A stretch of DNA of 64,000 bases from Nitrospira sp. KM1 (GTDB taxonomy: Bacteria; Nitrospirota; Nitrospiria; Nitrospirales; Nitrospiraceae). Position numbers and translations under genes: made by a program. Positions 54,493-62,714 of this stretch are shown here, one piece after another (position 1 is the first letter of the stretch; every line of letters starts with the position of its first letter). The stretch lies in the NCBI RefSeq assembly GCF_011405515.1, contig NZ_AP022671.1, positions 4,092,001 to 4,156,000 of the forward strand, read 5' to 3'. The notes below the pieces were generated by a model. The model did not search any database. It had not been told where the DNA came from and saw nothing but the letters and a program-made list of their open reading frames with translations.

Positions 54493-55530
54493 ATGACAAT
54501 AGACGGCGTTATCTGGGCTCTCAAGAAAATCGCGGAGTACTCGCTCGTGTCGGTTTCGTCCTGGGACGCGTTTTTCACCGGCATCGGGAGGGCGGCCCGG
54601 ACGTTTACAGACCTGGAAAGCGGAATGGCCTGGCCCTATCTCCTCGCAAGCTTCACGATTGCCGCCGGCGTGTTCATGTACGCACGTCGGCGAGGTGAAG
54701 CAAAGCCAGGCACGTTTGTGTCGTTCTTATTCCCGCGCGAGGTCTACGGGCATACGTCCGCTGCGCTCGATTACCAGTTCTACGCGATCAACCTGGTTCT
54801 CAAGTTCCTGTTCTGGGTTCCGATCATGACAGGCATGGGCATGATCGGCTACAAGGCAATGGCTGCCATCCTCGTTGAATGGATGAAATGGGAGCCGCCA
54901 GCGCGGTTGTCGACGGGGCAAGCACTCGGCGCCGCCTTTGGGTTGTTTGTCCTGTATGACTTCGTCAATTACTGCAGCCATGTTCTCTTTCATAAAATTC
55001 CGGTCCTGTGGGCTTTTCACGAGGTCCATCATTCGGCACAGGTGATGACGCCAATCACCGCGTTCCGGGCGCATCCCATGGAATTATTATTCCCTGCGCT
55101 GCTGCAGATGCCGGTGATCGGATTCGCGGCGGTTTTCTACCAGAACGTGGCGCCGCGTGATTTGGAGGTCGATACGGTTTTTGGAATCGGTCTCTTCACA
55201 TTCGCATTCGGCCTGCTCGGACACCATTTGCAGCATTCACACATCTGGCTGTCGTTTGGGCCGATCCTAAGCCGTCTGTACATCAGTCCTGCCCAGCATC
55301 AGATCCATCACAGCGTCGATGCGCGGCATCGGAACAGGAACTTCGGGGTGAAATTCGCCATATGGGACACGCTATTCGGGACGCTCTATGTCCCACCGGG
55401 TCGTGAGACGATTCAACTGGGTGTGCCGAATCAGAAAACAGTGGTATTCACGTCCGTTACACGGATCTACTTTCTTCCATTCGTCAGAGTCTGGACCTCG
55501 TTCAGAGGTGGTCAGGCGGGAAGAATCTGA
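54493..55530 (+). CDS. Membrane di-iron hydroxylase (sterol desaturase/fatty acid hydroxylase superfamily)
   Basis: A 345-residue membrane enzyme. Three His clusters are visible: HVLFHKIP (HX3H), HEVHHSAQ (HX2HH), and HHLQHSHIW with HQIHHSVDARH further on, which together bind a di-iron centre. About five membrane helices surround them. Family members hydroxylate or desaturate lipid C-H bonds. It starts 7 bases after the kinase gene and shares one base with the next gene, so it belongs to the locus; peptide or lipid modification are both possible. Confidence 0.82.
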   Translation: MTIDGVIWALKKIAEYSLVSVSSWDAFFTGIGRAARTFTDLESGMAWPYLLASFTIAAGVFMYARRRGEAKPGTFVSFLFPREVYGHTSAALDYQFYAINLVLKFLFWVPIMTGMGMIGYKAMAAILVEWMKWEPPARLSTGQALGAAFGLFVLYDFVNYCSHVLFHKIPVLWAFHEVHHSAQVMTPITAFRAHPMELLFPALLQMPVIGFAAVFYQNVAPRDLEVDTVFGIGLFTFAFGLLGHHLQHSHIWLSFGPILSRLYISPAQHQIHHSVDARHRNRNFGVKFAIWDTLFGTLYVPPGRETIQLGVPNQKTVVFTSVTRIYFLPFVRVWTSFRGGQAGRI

Positions 55531-56792
55531 TGCCTGTTCAATCCGGCAGGGCCGCAATGCGCAGCGCGAGCACGAAATCGAAGGATTGTGACATCGGGCA
55601 TGTGACCCAAGAGGCCAGGCTTTTGCTTGCGTGCTCGCGAACGTCAATGAGCGATGCCGCGCGGTCGCAGATCTTGAATTTGGCGACTACGATTGACAGC
55701 TGGCGGGCGGTCGTTGAGCTGGCCCGTTATCATGGAGTCGCACCGCTCATGTACCGCGCACTTCGTCTGGTCTGTCCGGACCTCGTTCCTAAAGAACCGC
55801 TGGATGCATTGAGAAGTTTAACCCAGGCGGGGGCGTTGTTGAACCGATCGCTCGCGCAGGAGTTGATTCACCTGTGCCAGGCGTTTGACGAGCAGAGCGT
55901 CCCCGTCATCCCGTTTAAGGGAGCGACGTTGGCGGTGGCGGCCTATGGCGATCTCGCCCTTCGTGACTTTGACGATCTGGATTTCATCGTGCCGAAGGAG
56001 CGCGCGTCGGATGCGCAACAGGTCTTGTGGGCGCAGGGGTATCGTCCCCGGGACCGCTCGCATGGTCCAATGCATGCCGAGGAGCCGTATCATGTCTTTG
56101 TGAAGAAGCAGAGCTTGTTGCGAATCGACCTGCAATGGACCATGGCGCACGAACGGTTCTCGTTTCGGCTCGACCGGCCTGAAATCTGGGACCATCTGTT
56201 GCCTGTTTCAATCGGCGGCGTTCAGATCCGTGCCCTCGCGCCTGAGGAATTGCTGATCGTGTTATGTGTCCACGGTTCGAAGCACGCCTGGGAACAGCTC
56301 AAATGGGTCGCCGACGTATCCGAATTGCTCCGCTCTCATCGGGTGGATTGGAGGCGGGTGTTTGCCGTGGCCAAGAAATGGAAATGCCGCCGGATGTTGG
56401 TGCTCGGACTGATGGTGGCGTATCGATTATTGGACGCTCCTCTTCCTGGTTCGGTTGTCGCTGGCCTTGCCCGCGAGGGCGAAGTGGCTGCGCTGGCGGG
56501 ACGGATGCCCAAGAGCCTACTGACACGTCCGCAGGAAGGCATTGATGACCAGGACAACGCCGCACTGTATCTGTCTCTGAAGGATTCCCGGTGGAATCGA
56601 TGGAATTTCGGATTAACCCTGCTCCGTGACGACCATCCTGTCGTGCATGATCCACCCGCTTGGCTTCGTGCAGGCTCCTCACTGACCATCTTGGCGGGGA
56701 TATTCCAGCCGCTGCGCCGATGTGCGGCGCAGTCCCGACATGTCAAGCGACTGCTGAGAGCCGTAGGGAGACTTCATGAGCATGCCCCGTAA
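55530..56792 (+). CDS. Nucleotidyltransferase-family protein of the RiPP locus
   Basis: A 420-residue protein with a minimal nucleotidyltransferase core: PVIPFKGATLAVAAYGDL followed by RDFDDLDFIVPKE (the D-x-D acids) and DLQWTMAHERFSF. The second half (RALAPEELLIVLCVHGSKHAWEQL) is helical. Proteins of this family are common companions of lasso and related RiPP clusters, with unknown chemistry. It shares one base (TGATG) with the hydroxylase stop. Confidence 0.8.
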   Translation: MPVQSGRAAMRSASTKSKDCDIGHVTQEARLLLACSRTSMSDAARSQILNLATTIDSWRAVVELARYHGVAPLMYRALRLVCPDLVPKEPLDALRSLTQAGALLNRSLAQELIHLCQAFDEQSVPVIPFKGATLAVAAYGDLALRDFDDLDFIVPKERASDAQQVLWAQGYRPRDRSHGPMHAEEPYHVFVKKQSLLRIDLQWTMAHERFSFRLDRPEIWDHLLPVSIGGVQIRALAPEELLIVLCVHGSKHAWEQLKWVADVSELLRSHRVDWRRVFAVAKKWKCRRMLVLGLMVAYRLLDAPLPGSVVAGLAREGEVAALAGRMPKSLLTRPQEGIDDQDNAALYLSLKDSRWNRWNFGLTLLRDDHPVVHDPPAWLRAGSSLTILAGIFQPLRRCAAQSRHVKRLLRAVGRLHEHAP

Positions 56793-56998
56793 GCATGCCC
56801 TCCTCGTCACCACGCATCTCCTCACACATTATGAGTGGTCCCGTTGCTCCCGAAAAAAACTGCGTGGTAGGATAAGCTGCGCAGAACAACAAGACCGGTA
56901 GAGAGAGGTCTGCCGGTTCATCGGGGACTGAGTCGGAGGCCCTCCGGCCCCTGCGCGGATTCATCTGAATTTCCATTCATGCAGAAGGGAGGCGCGTT

Positions 56999-57532
56999 AT
57001 GAAACGGCTGGTTCTCATCGCAGGCGTGCTGCTGTGTCCGCTGCTTGTGACACAGCTCCTTTTCGCCGCCGGCTTTTTTAAGATCGGAGAGAAAGCCCCC
57101 GGATTCCAACTCACGGCCATTACAGGCGAACCGGTTTCGCTGGATGCTGTCAAAGGGAAGGTCGTCGTGCTAGGGCTTTTTCATATTTGTGATCCCTGCA
57201 TGATGCAAGGCACTAATCTGCAAAAGGTGTACGAGGCCACGCAAGGCAAGAACGTTGCCGTGATTGGTATCAATTCCAACGGCAATTCAAAGAAAGATGT
57301 CGGAGAATTTCTGTCCGCCTTTCCTGTGAAGGTGACCTATCCCTATCTCCTTGATCCGGGAAAAGTCACGGATAAGCTGTATGGGGGCGGCAAATTCATT
57401 CCCAACGTGTACGTCATCGATCAACAGGGGGTGATCAAGTGGCAACGCGTCGGGAATATGGACCTGGCTGGAGCGGATGTGATTCTGGCTGAAGTAGAAA
57501 AACTCCTCACGGCCGGTTCATCTGCGATGTAG
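56999..57532 (+). CDS. TlpA/ResA-like thioredoxin-fold protein
   Basis: A 177-residue exported protein. A signal sequence or anchor (residues 1-22) precedes a thioredoxin-fold domain with GEKAPGFQLTAITGEPVSL and the active-site CDPC (FHICDPCMM). The cis-Pro region is FIPNVYVID. It would reduce or exchange disulfides in the periplasm, for example in cytochrome c maturation. A GGGAGG site precedes the ATG. It is 206 bases after the RiPP genes, so membership in that locus is uncertain. Confidence 0.85.
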   Translation: MKRLVLIAGVLLCPLLVTQLLFAAGFFKIGEKAPGFQLTAITGEPVSLDAVKGKVVVLGLFHICDPCMMQGTNLQKVYEATQGKNVAVIGINSNGNSKKDVGEFLSAFPVKVTYPYLLDPGKVTDKLYGGGKFIPNVYVIDQQGVIKWQRVGNMDLAGADVILAEVEKLLTAGSSAM

Positions 57533-57594
57533 ACGAGGTCGGGCTGTGCCGGTGAAGTTGGAATCGAACCGACAACTGTGACCGAGCGAGAGGG

Positions 57595-57840
57595 ATGCGC
57601 ATGGATGAGATGGAACAGGGGAAACTCAAGTTTTTGGAAGTCGTGCAGGCCGTCGATGCGGCGGTCCAGACGGTCATCCCGGTCACGCCATCCAACAGCA
57701 TGTTCTTAATCTCGTTGACCAAGGGTGCCAATAGAAAATTCATCACGGTGTCAGAAGACGACATTATCGACCTTCCCCATGAAGCCGACATCCTCACGAA
57801 GGTCACGAAGACGGTTCGTGATGCGGTTGCGGCGCTCTAG
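57595..57840 (+). CDS. Small conserved-looking protein
   Basis: An 81-residue soluble protein (LKFLEVVQAVDAAVQTVIPV, FLISLTKGANRKFITVSEDD, VTKTVRDAV). No family was recognised. An ATG two codons downstream (57601) is an alternative start. GAGAGGGA precedes it. It is the first gene of a same-strand group that continues to 60782. Confidence 0.65.
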   Translation: MRMDEMEQGKLKFLEVVQAVDAAVQTVIPVTPSNSMFLISLTKGANRKFITVSEDDIIDLPHEADILTKVTKTVRDAVAAL

Positions 57841-57887
57841 CGGGTTCAGCGCCATGGCAAAAAGCACTCGCACGGGCCGATAAGATC

Positions 57888-58487
57888 ATGAAAGCCATTC
57901 TTCCCGGTATCTGGCAGTGGTCATGGTTTTCCGAAGAGAAACAGATCGATTTCAACGGGCTGTTTCTCAGCATCGGGGAACATAAGATCATTGTCGACCC
58001 TCCTCCCATGACCGCCGAAGCGACGACGCTCATTCGCCGGCAAGGAGGAATCGACTACATCGTCATTACCAACCGTGATCATGTCCGTGAGGCGATTGCG
58101 TGCCAAGCGGAATTTCATTGTCAGTTGCACGTGCCGGAGGGTGATGCGTCGCAGATGGATCTCACCCCGACGAAGACGTTCAAGGATGGGGAGCTGTTGG
58201 CCGGAGGCATGTGGGCGATTCGTCTAAAGGACCAGAAGTCTCCCGGCGAATGTGCCTTGTTCATTCCACAGGGGAAAGGCATCATGATCGTCGGGGACGC
58301 GTTGATCGGAAAACCGGCGGGCTCAGTCGGTATGTTGCCCGCGGAGAAATACGCCGATGTCTCCAAGGCCAAAGACGGGCTCACGCGGCTGTTGAAATAT
58401 CAATTCGATAGTCTCCTCGTCGGAGACGGTGCATCCATACTTTCCGGCGCGAAATCAGTCGTGGAGAGTGCGTTGGTGACGGTATGA
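57888..58487 (+). CDS. MBL-fold-like protein lacking the metal-binding His motif
   Basis: A 199-residue protein reading like a metallo-beta-lactamase fold (FNGLFLSIGEHKIIVDPPPM, IDYIVITNRDHVREA, GKGIMIVGDALIG). The usual HxHxDH is reduced to TNRDH, so the first two His are missing while Asp-His remain. Catalysis by a di-zinc site is unlikely; a structural or binding role is possible. It overlaps the next gene by four bases (ATGA). Confidence 0.7.
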   Translation: MKAILPGIWQWSWFSEEKQIDFNGLFLSIGEHKIIVDPPPMTAEATTLIRRQGGIDYIVITNRDHVREAIACQAEFHCQLHVPEGDASQMDLTPTKTFKDGELLAGGMWAIRLKDQKSPGECALFIPQGKGIMIVGDALIGKPAGSVGMLPAEKYADVSKAKDGLTRLLKYQFDSLLVGDGASILSGAKSVVESALVTV

Positions 58488-59308
58488 CAACACTGAAGAA
58501 CGGTCTGTCCGAAGACCTTAACCGTCAGGGAAACGAGCATTTCTCGCATGGCAACTATACCGATGCCTACACGTGTTATGCCAAAGCGCTTGAGTGCGAC
58601 CGTCTTACCGGCGATCGGCGTGCTTTGGCCGCCACGCTTGGCAATCTCGGGAATATCTGTGCTGTCAGCGGCAGGCGGGAGGCGGCTCAGGAGTATTATC
58701 AGGAAGTATTGGAGCTGCAAAAGATTCTAGGCGACGAAAAAGGAATCGGTACGACATTGGCCAATCTGGGAAACTTGCGGGCCGATGCTGGTGAGTGGAC
58801 CCGTGCCAGAGCCTATTATCTCGAGGCGCTCGATTTGATGACCAAGACTCGTGATGAAGCGGCGAAGGCGGTTCTCTATTCGGACTTGGGCTTGGTCTCA
58901 CGGGAGACCGGTAAGTTTGACGATGCGGTCCGGCAGTACGAGCGCTCGCTGACGTTGATGCGCCGCTTGGGCAATCAAGGCGGAATCGCCGATGCCTGGC
59001 GAATGCTGGCCCGCACCTTTCTGATGCAGCAACGATACGATGACGCGATCGCCTGTTGCCAGACCAGCTTGTCCGTCGCGGAACGCTCCCGAGATGACCT
59101 GCGGACAGGCGGCGCCCGCTATATTCTCGCCCAATGTTATGAGGAACTCGGCCGGCTGGAGGAGGCCGGTGCGCTGTTGGAACAAGTCGTCGCGATGGAT
59201 CGAAAGTACCAGCTGCCGAAATTGCAAGAAAATGTCGGACGGCTCGAACGTCTTCGGGAACGGGTTGCCGCTCTCGCATCCCTCGAATTGAAAGAATCCC
59301 GCTCATGA
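58484..59308 (+). CDS. Tetratricopeptide-repeat protein
   Basis: A 274-residue cytoplasmic protein composed of about six TPR units: GNEHFSHGNYTDAYTCYAKA, ATLGNLGNICAVSGRREAAQ, TTLANLGNLRADAGEWTRAR, ADAWRMLARTFLMQQRYDDA, and so on. These mediate protein contacts. It overlaps both neighbours by four bases, which indicates translational coupling. Confidence 0.85.
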   Translation: MTTLKNGLSEDLNRQGNEHFSHGNYTDAYTCYAKALECDRLTGDRRALAATLGNLGNICAVSGRREAAQEYYQEVLELQKILGDEKGIGTTLANLGNLRADAGEWTRARAYYLEALDLMTKTRDEAAKAVLYSDLGLVSRETGKFDDAVRQYERSLTLMRRLGNQGGIADAWRMLARTFLMQQRYDDAIACCQTSLSVAERSRDDLRTGGARYILAQCYEELGRLEEAGALLEQVVAMDRKYQLPKLQENVGRLERLRERVAALASLELKESRS

Positions 59309-59742
59309 GCGACGCGATGTCACCGCTCTGGCCCGATGTGCGCCGAACGCTCGCCGAGTCATTCCCTCAAAGCTATGATCTTGAACCGGGAGGCGCCCTT
59401 GCACTGGATCTTGGACAGGACGGCTGGCTGCTGGAAATCAGGCCGGATGGGAAGGTGTTGTGCCAATACGGGGTAGCCATGGACGACGTGATGAGCCTCA
59501 TGTCGGACGGCACGCCCGAAGATCTCGGTACCGACGAGGTGGCCAAGCAGGCGAAGTATTTCATCCAGCCTGCAGTCTCCAAGTATCGCGACCTGCTGTT
59601 GAAATCAGGATTTGCCGAAGAGTCGGAGATGAATGAAGAATATGTGGCCGTCTCCTTCGAACGCCCGGTCGATTTCCACAATGTCGGTAAAGTGCAGGAT
59701 CTGATCCGGTGGTGCTGCAGGCAGATCGGCGGCAGCATGTGA
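59305..59742 (+). CDS. Conserved-looking soluble protein of unknown function
   Basis: A 145-residue acidic protein without signal or known motif (GGALALDLGQDGWLLEIRPD, AKYFIQPAVSKYRDLLLKSG). It is translationally coupled on both sides: its ATG overlaps the TPR stop and its stop (TGATG) overlaps the methyltransferase start. No function is proposed. Confidence 0.7.
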   Translation: MSDAMSPLWPDVRRTLAESFPQSYDLEPGGALALDLGQDGWLLEIRPDGKVLCQYGVAMDDVMSLMSDGTPEDLGTDEVAKQAKYFIQPAVSKYRDLLLKSGFAEESEMNEEYVAVSFERPVDFHNVGKVQDLIRWCCRQIGGSM

Positions 59743-60782
59743 TGAAGGCGATCCGCACCTTCGAAGAATTCCGCGATGCGCTGCATGCCTACCGGCTGCC
59801 GCGCGTCATGATTGCCGCGCTCGAACTCAATGTGTTCACGACGCTCGATCGCCGGACATGGGCACTTCCCGATTTGGCTCGCGAACTGAAAGTCAGCGAA
59901 CGAGGCCTTCGTATTCTATGCCGGACTCTTGCGACGGCTGGCCTGCTCGTGAAGTCAGGGAATCGATACCGCAATGGCCCTCTTGGCGCCACGGGGTTGA
60001 ATGCGAACCACCCCTCTTTTCACGGAGCATACCTGGAATTGCTGAGAAACCATTGGCATAGTTGGTCGAGAGTGACGGAATCCGTTCGAACCGGCTTGCC
60101 GTTGGATCGCGACCATTCAGACGAGCCCGATTATCGACGGCAATTCACCTGGGCCATGCACCATCGGACGCTCGAAATCGCACCCAAGATTGCCGCTCAT
60201 CTTTCCTTGAAGGGTGCCGGATCGTTATTGGACCTCGGCGGCGGCCCGGGAACGTATGCCCTCGCCTTTCTGGCGAAGAATCGGGGATTGCATGCAACCG
60301 TCTGCGACCGGCCGGCGGCGCTCGATGTCGCCAGGGAAATTGCGGCCACGCATACCGCAGGGAAAAGACTTTCTTTTATCCCGCTCGACCTGCTGTCGGA
60401 TGAGATCCCGGGAACCTACGACGTCATTTGGTATTCAAATGTGCTGCACATCTATTCGCCTGAGGAAAACCGTACAGTATTCCGGAAGGCCAAGGCCGCG
60501 TTGAGTCCCGGCGGAAGGCTGATCATTCAGGATGCCTTTCTCCATGATCCTCAGGGGATCTATCCGGTGGATGCCAGCTTGTTTGCGGTGTCCATGCTGC
60601 TGTTCACGGAGACTGGCGACACATACTCCGTCAAAGATGTCACCGCGTGGTTGGCCAACGAAGGGTTTACCGCGATCCGGTCGCTCCGGATGAAGAAGGA
60701 GAACGAAGATTGGGAGGGTGGAATCCTCGAAGCGAGGAACGCTGCAGTGCCTGTACGAAGGAGACGCCGCCCATCACGATGA
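59742..60782 (+). CDS. SAM-dependent O-methyltransferase-like enzyme
   Basis: A 346-residue methyltransferase of the plant-type/hydroxyneurosporene O-methyltransferase family. An N-terminal winged-helix dimerisation domain (LPDLARELKVSERGLRILCR) precedes the Rossmann domain with SLLDLGGGPGTYALAF (SAM site), VCDRPAALDVAREIA, and LSPGGRLIIQDAFLHD. The substrate is unknown. The last 116 bases overlap a convergent minus-strand gene, and the Arg-rich end (VRRRRRPSR) is unusual. Confidence 0.82.
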   Translation: MKAIRTFEEFRDALHAYRLPRVMIAALELNVFTTLDRRTWALPDLARELKVSERGLRILCRTLATAGLLVKSGNRYRNGPLGATGLNANHPSFHGAYLELLRNHWHSWSRVTESVRTGLPLDRDHSDEPDYRRQFTWAMHHRTLEIAPKIAAHLSLKGAGSLLDLGGGPGTYALAFLAKNRGLHATVCDRPAALDVAREIAATHTAGKRLSFIPLDLLSDEIPGTYDVIWYSNVLHIYSPEENRTVFRKAKAALSPGGRLIIQDAFLHDPQGIYPVDASLFAVSMLLFTETGDTYSVKDVTAWLANEGFTAIRSLRMKKENEDWEGGILEARNAAVPVRRRRRPSR

Positions 60783-61098
60783 GGCCGACATCCAGTAGCC
60801 CGCTGAGGGCGTGCTCTAGATAGAGTCCATTCGAGATCTCTCCTGCCGCAACCATGCTTGTCACTGTTGCCAGGTCCAGGGCCAGGTTGATGGTTCCATA
60901 CCCGACACATGCCATGGCCGTCCAAGCCCATCCGATCAGGACCAGACCTGCGAGCATGACCGGCATTACAACAAGATAGACGGACCACCAAAGCTGTCCT
61001 GTCGTAGAAGCTTCAACCATGCGAGGAGACTGCATGGTGACAGCGCCGATCAAGATCAATAGGGCTAGGACGGTGACAAGAAAGCGAGCATGGGGCAT
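60667..61098 (-). CDS. Small membrane protein of unknown function
   Basis: A 143-residue protein with four hydrophobic segments (FLVTVLALLILIGAV, SVYLVVMPVMLAGLVLIGW, ACVGYGTINLALDLATV, SGLLDVGLIVMGGVSFV). The ATG at 61098 is chosen because the upstream extension has shadow-like composition. Its 3' end overlaps the convergent methyltransferase gene by 116 bases. No family was recognised. Confidence 0.65.
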   Translation of the reverse strand: MPHARFLVTVLALLILIGAVTMQSPRMVEASTTGQLWWSVYLVVMPVMLAGLVLIGWAWTAMACVGYGTINLALDLATVTSMVAAGEISNGLYLEHALSGLLDVGLIVMGGVSFVQALQRSSLRGFHPPNLRSPSSSGATGSR

Positions 61099-61185
61099 GG
61101 CGGGATCATAGCGGTCGCTTGCATTGGCCTGCAAGGGACCTGCATTGTGACCGCATGCAGCGGCAGGATGTACGGGATCGGCGTT

Positions 61186-61581
61186 ATGAGGAATGAGCGA
61201 CCGCAAACGAATCAATTGCTGATCTATGATGGGCGGTGCCGCATGTGCGTGACGGCGAAGGAGGGATTGGAACGACTGAGCGACGATGGTGGATCCCATC
61301 CCGTACGAATGATCACGTACCATAGCGACGAAGCGAGGCAGGCATTGAAAGGGTGCTATCGGGAGGGCAGACCTGAAGCCGCATTTTTAGTCAAACCGGA
61401 CGGGACGATTTCAAGCGGACTCGATGCGTTTCTCCCTTTACTGCCGGGTTTAAAGGGTGGACGGTTTCTCGTCGTCCTTTTCCGTATGTCATGGGTGAGG
61501 ACGTTGGGGAATGTCGTCTATCGAGTTATTGCCAAGCATAGGTACCGGCTGTTTGGCGAAGTTACAAAAGGTTCATCGTAG
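61186..61581 (+). CDS. DCC-family thiol-disulfide oxidoreductase-like protein (DUF393)
   Basis: A 131-residue protein with the family motif YDGRCRMC near the N-terminus (D-x-x-C-x-x-C), followed by MITYHSDEARQALKGC, a substrate-like loop AAFLVKPDGTISSGLDAF and the C-terminal helix LGNVVYRVIAKHRYRLFG. Members are predicted redox proteins of unknown substrate. In-frame starts at 61090 and 61168 exist; 61186 is nearest to the domain. Confidence 0.8.
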   Translation: MRNERPQTNQLLIYDGRCRMCVTAKEGLERLSDDGGSHPVRMITYHSDEARQALKGCYREGRPEAAFLVKPDGTISSGLDAFLPLLPGLKGGRFLVVLFRMSWVRTLGNVVYRVIAKHRYRLFGEVTKGSS

Positions 61582-61780
61582 CGTATCGATCCTCGTCTTC
61601 CAGATCATCCTAATACACAGCCCCCGTTTTTCAACCCGTGGGCGGTGAATAACCTGTGATCTGTACAAATCTGTCCAACTGAACTTTCCCCCCCTTTCGG
61701 GGGTTGCACGCCTACAGCGGAGGAATTTACCCTAAAGCCCTCAACAGAGATACTCAGTCTCATAGGAGGGCCGACACAAG

Positions 61781-62674
61781 ATGCGTATTCGCTCGGTTCT
61801 AGAGTTACTGAGAGTGTTACCGACACTGTTCATTTTCTCCGTTTCCCCCCAGCCTGTCTTCGTGCCTGCGAGGCGCCCGCATCAGGGCGTATTTCGCTAT
61901 GCGGCATTCCTTCTTTTTGTAATCTTCATGTCCGGTTCAGCAGGTGCTGAAGAGTCCATTTCACCATCACAGCATACAAAGCATATCGTGGCGGCAGGCA
62001 TTGGATTTCAGAATGCCGAATCTTCCTCTATCACTGTCCGAACCTACGATGCAGAATCAGGCGAGATTTTATCTGATGAAACGTATGACCTCGATATCAA
62101 AGAAGACGTCCATGCATCAGCTGGGCGAGGTCGTGAACGGATCTTTGCAGGAGGAGTGGGTGTCGAGCGTGACGGATTGAGTGAATTTTCCCTCCGTGTA
62201 TACGACGCCGAAGACGGGAGGTTTCTCTGGGAGGGCCGACTGAACCTCAAAGTGGACAGTGGCGAACTCGACACTGTTCGCGTTACGGCTCGCGTCCAGC
62301 CCCGCGCGGTGCTCAGGTTTACATCGCAGGCTACTTCCGGCGCCGGTCAGCCCTATTTTCTCCTTCGAGCCATGAATCCGGAAACCGGACAACTGGCATG
62401 GTCCGATCAGTTTTCCGCCGCCTTGGGCGGCCCCGCGCGAGCGGAACGTGTTCACGATGCCACTGTGGAACCGGCGGGTGCCTCGGCACCCGATATCGAT
62501 TTCCGTATCAGGATGTTCGACGAACAGGGTCGGCAGATGCTGTGGGAGGACAAGCTCAGCCCAGTGCTGGCTGAGGACACTGCATGGACCGGCCAGGGCA
62601 GCGAAGCGGCGCCGGGGTTTCTGCCCGGTTCATCTCTTGTCGATCAGGAACCGAAGAGGGGAGCAGATATTTAA
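61781..62674 (+). CDS. Secreted protein of unknown function
   Basis: A 297-residue protein. The N-terminus is Arg-rich with a hydrophobic segment (AAFLLFVIFMSGSAGAEE, possible cleavage after AGA), suggesting export from a start further in; the first 45 residues may be non-coding. The mature part is beta-rich with repeated turns (TYDAESGEILSDETYDLD, VYDAEDGRFLWEGRLNLK, AMNPETGQLAWSDQF, MFDEQGRQMLWEDKLS). These four strands look like internal repeats of about 60-90 residues, each with an (Y/M)-D-x-E/P-x-G-R pattern. No family was recognised. Confidence 0.65.
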   Translation: MRIRSVLELLRVLPTLFIFSVSPQPVFVPARRPHQGVFRYAAFLLFVIFMSGSAGAEESISPSQHTKHIVAAGIGFQNAESSSITVRTYDAESGEILSDETYDLDIKEDVHASAGRGRERIFAGGVGVERDGLSEFSLRVYDAEDGRFLWEGRLNLKVDSGELDTVRVTARVQPRAVLRFTSQATSGAGQPYFLLRAMNPETGQLAWSDQFSAALGGPARAERVHDATVEPAGASAPDIDFRIRMFDEQGRQMLWEDKLSPVLAEDTAWTGQGSEAAPGFLPGSSLVDQEPKRGADI

Positions 62675-62714
62675 TGCTCGCGCCGTTGAGCCGAATAGAG
62701 TGTGGACGAAGCTG

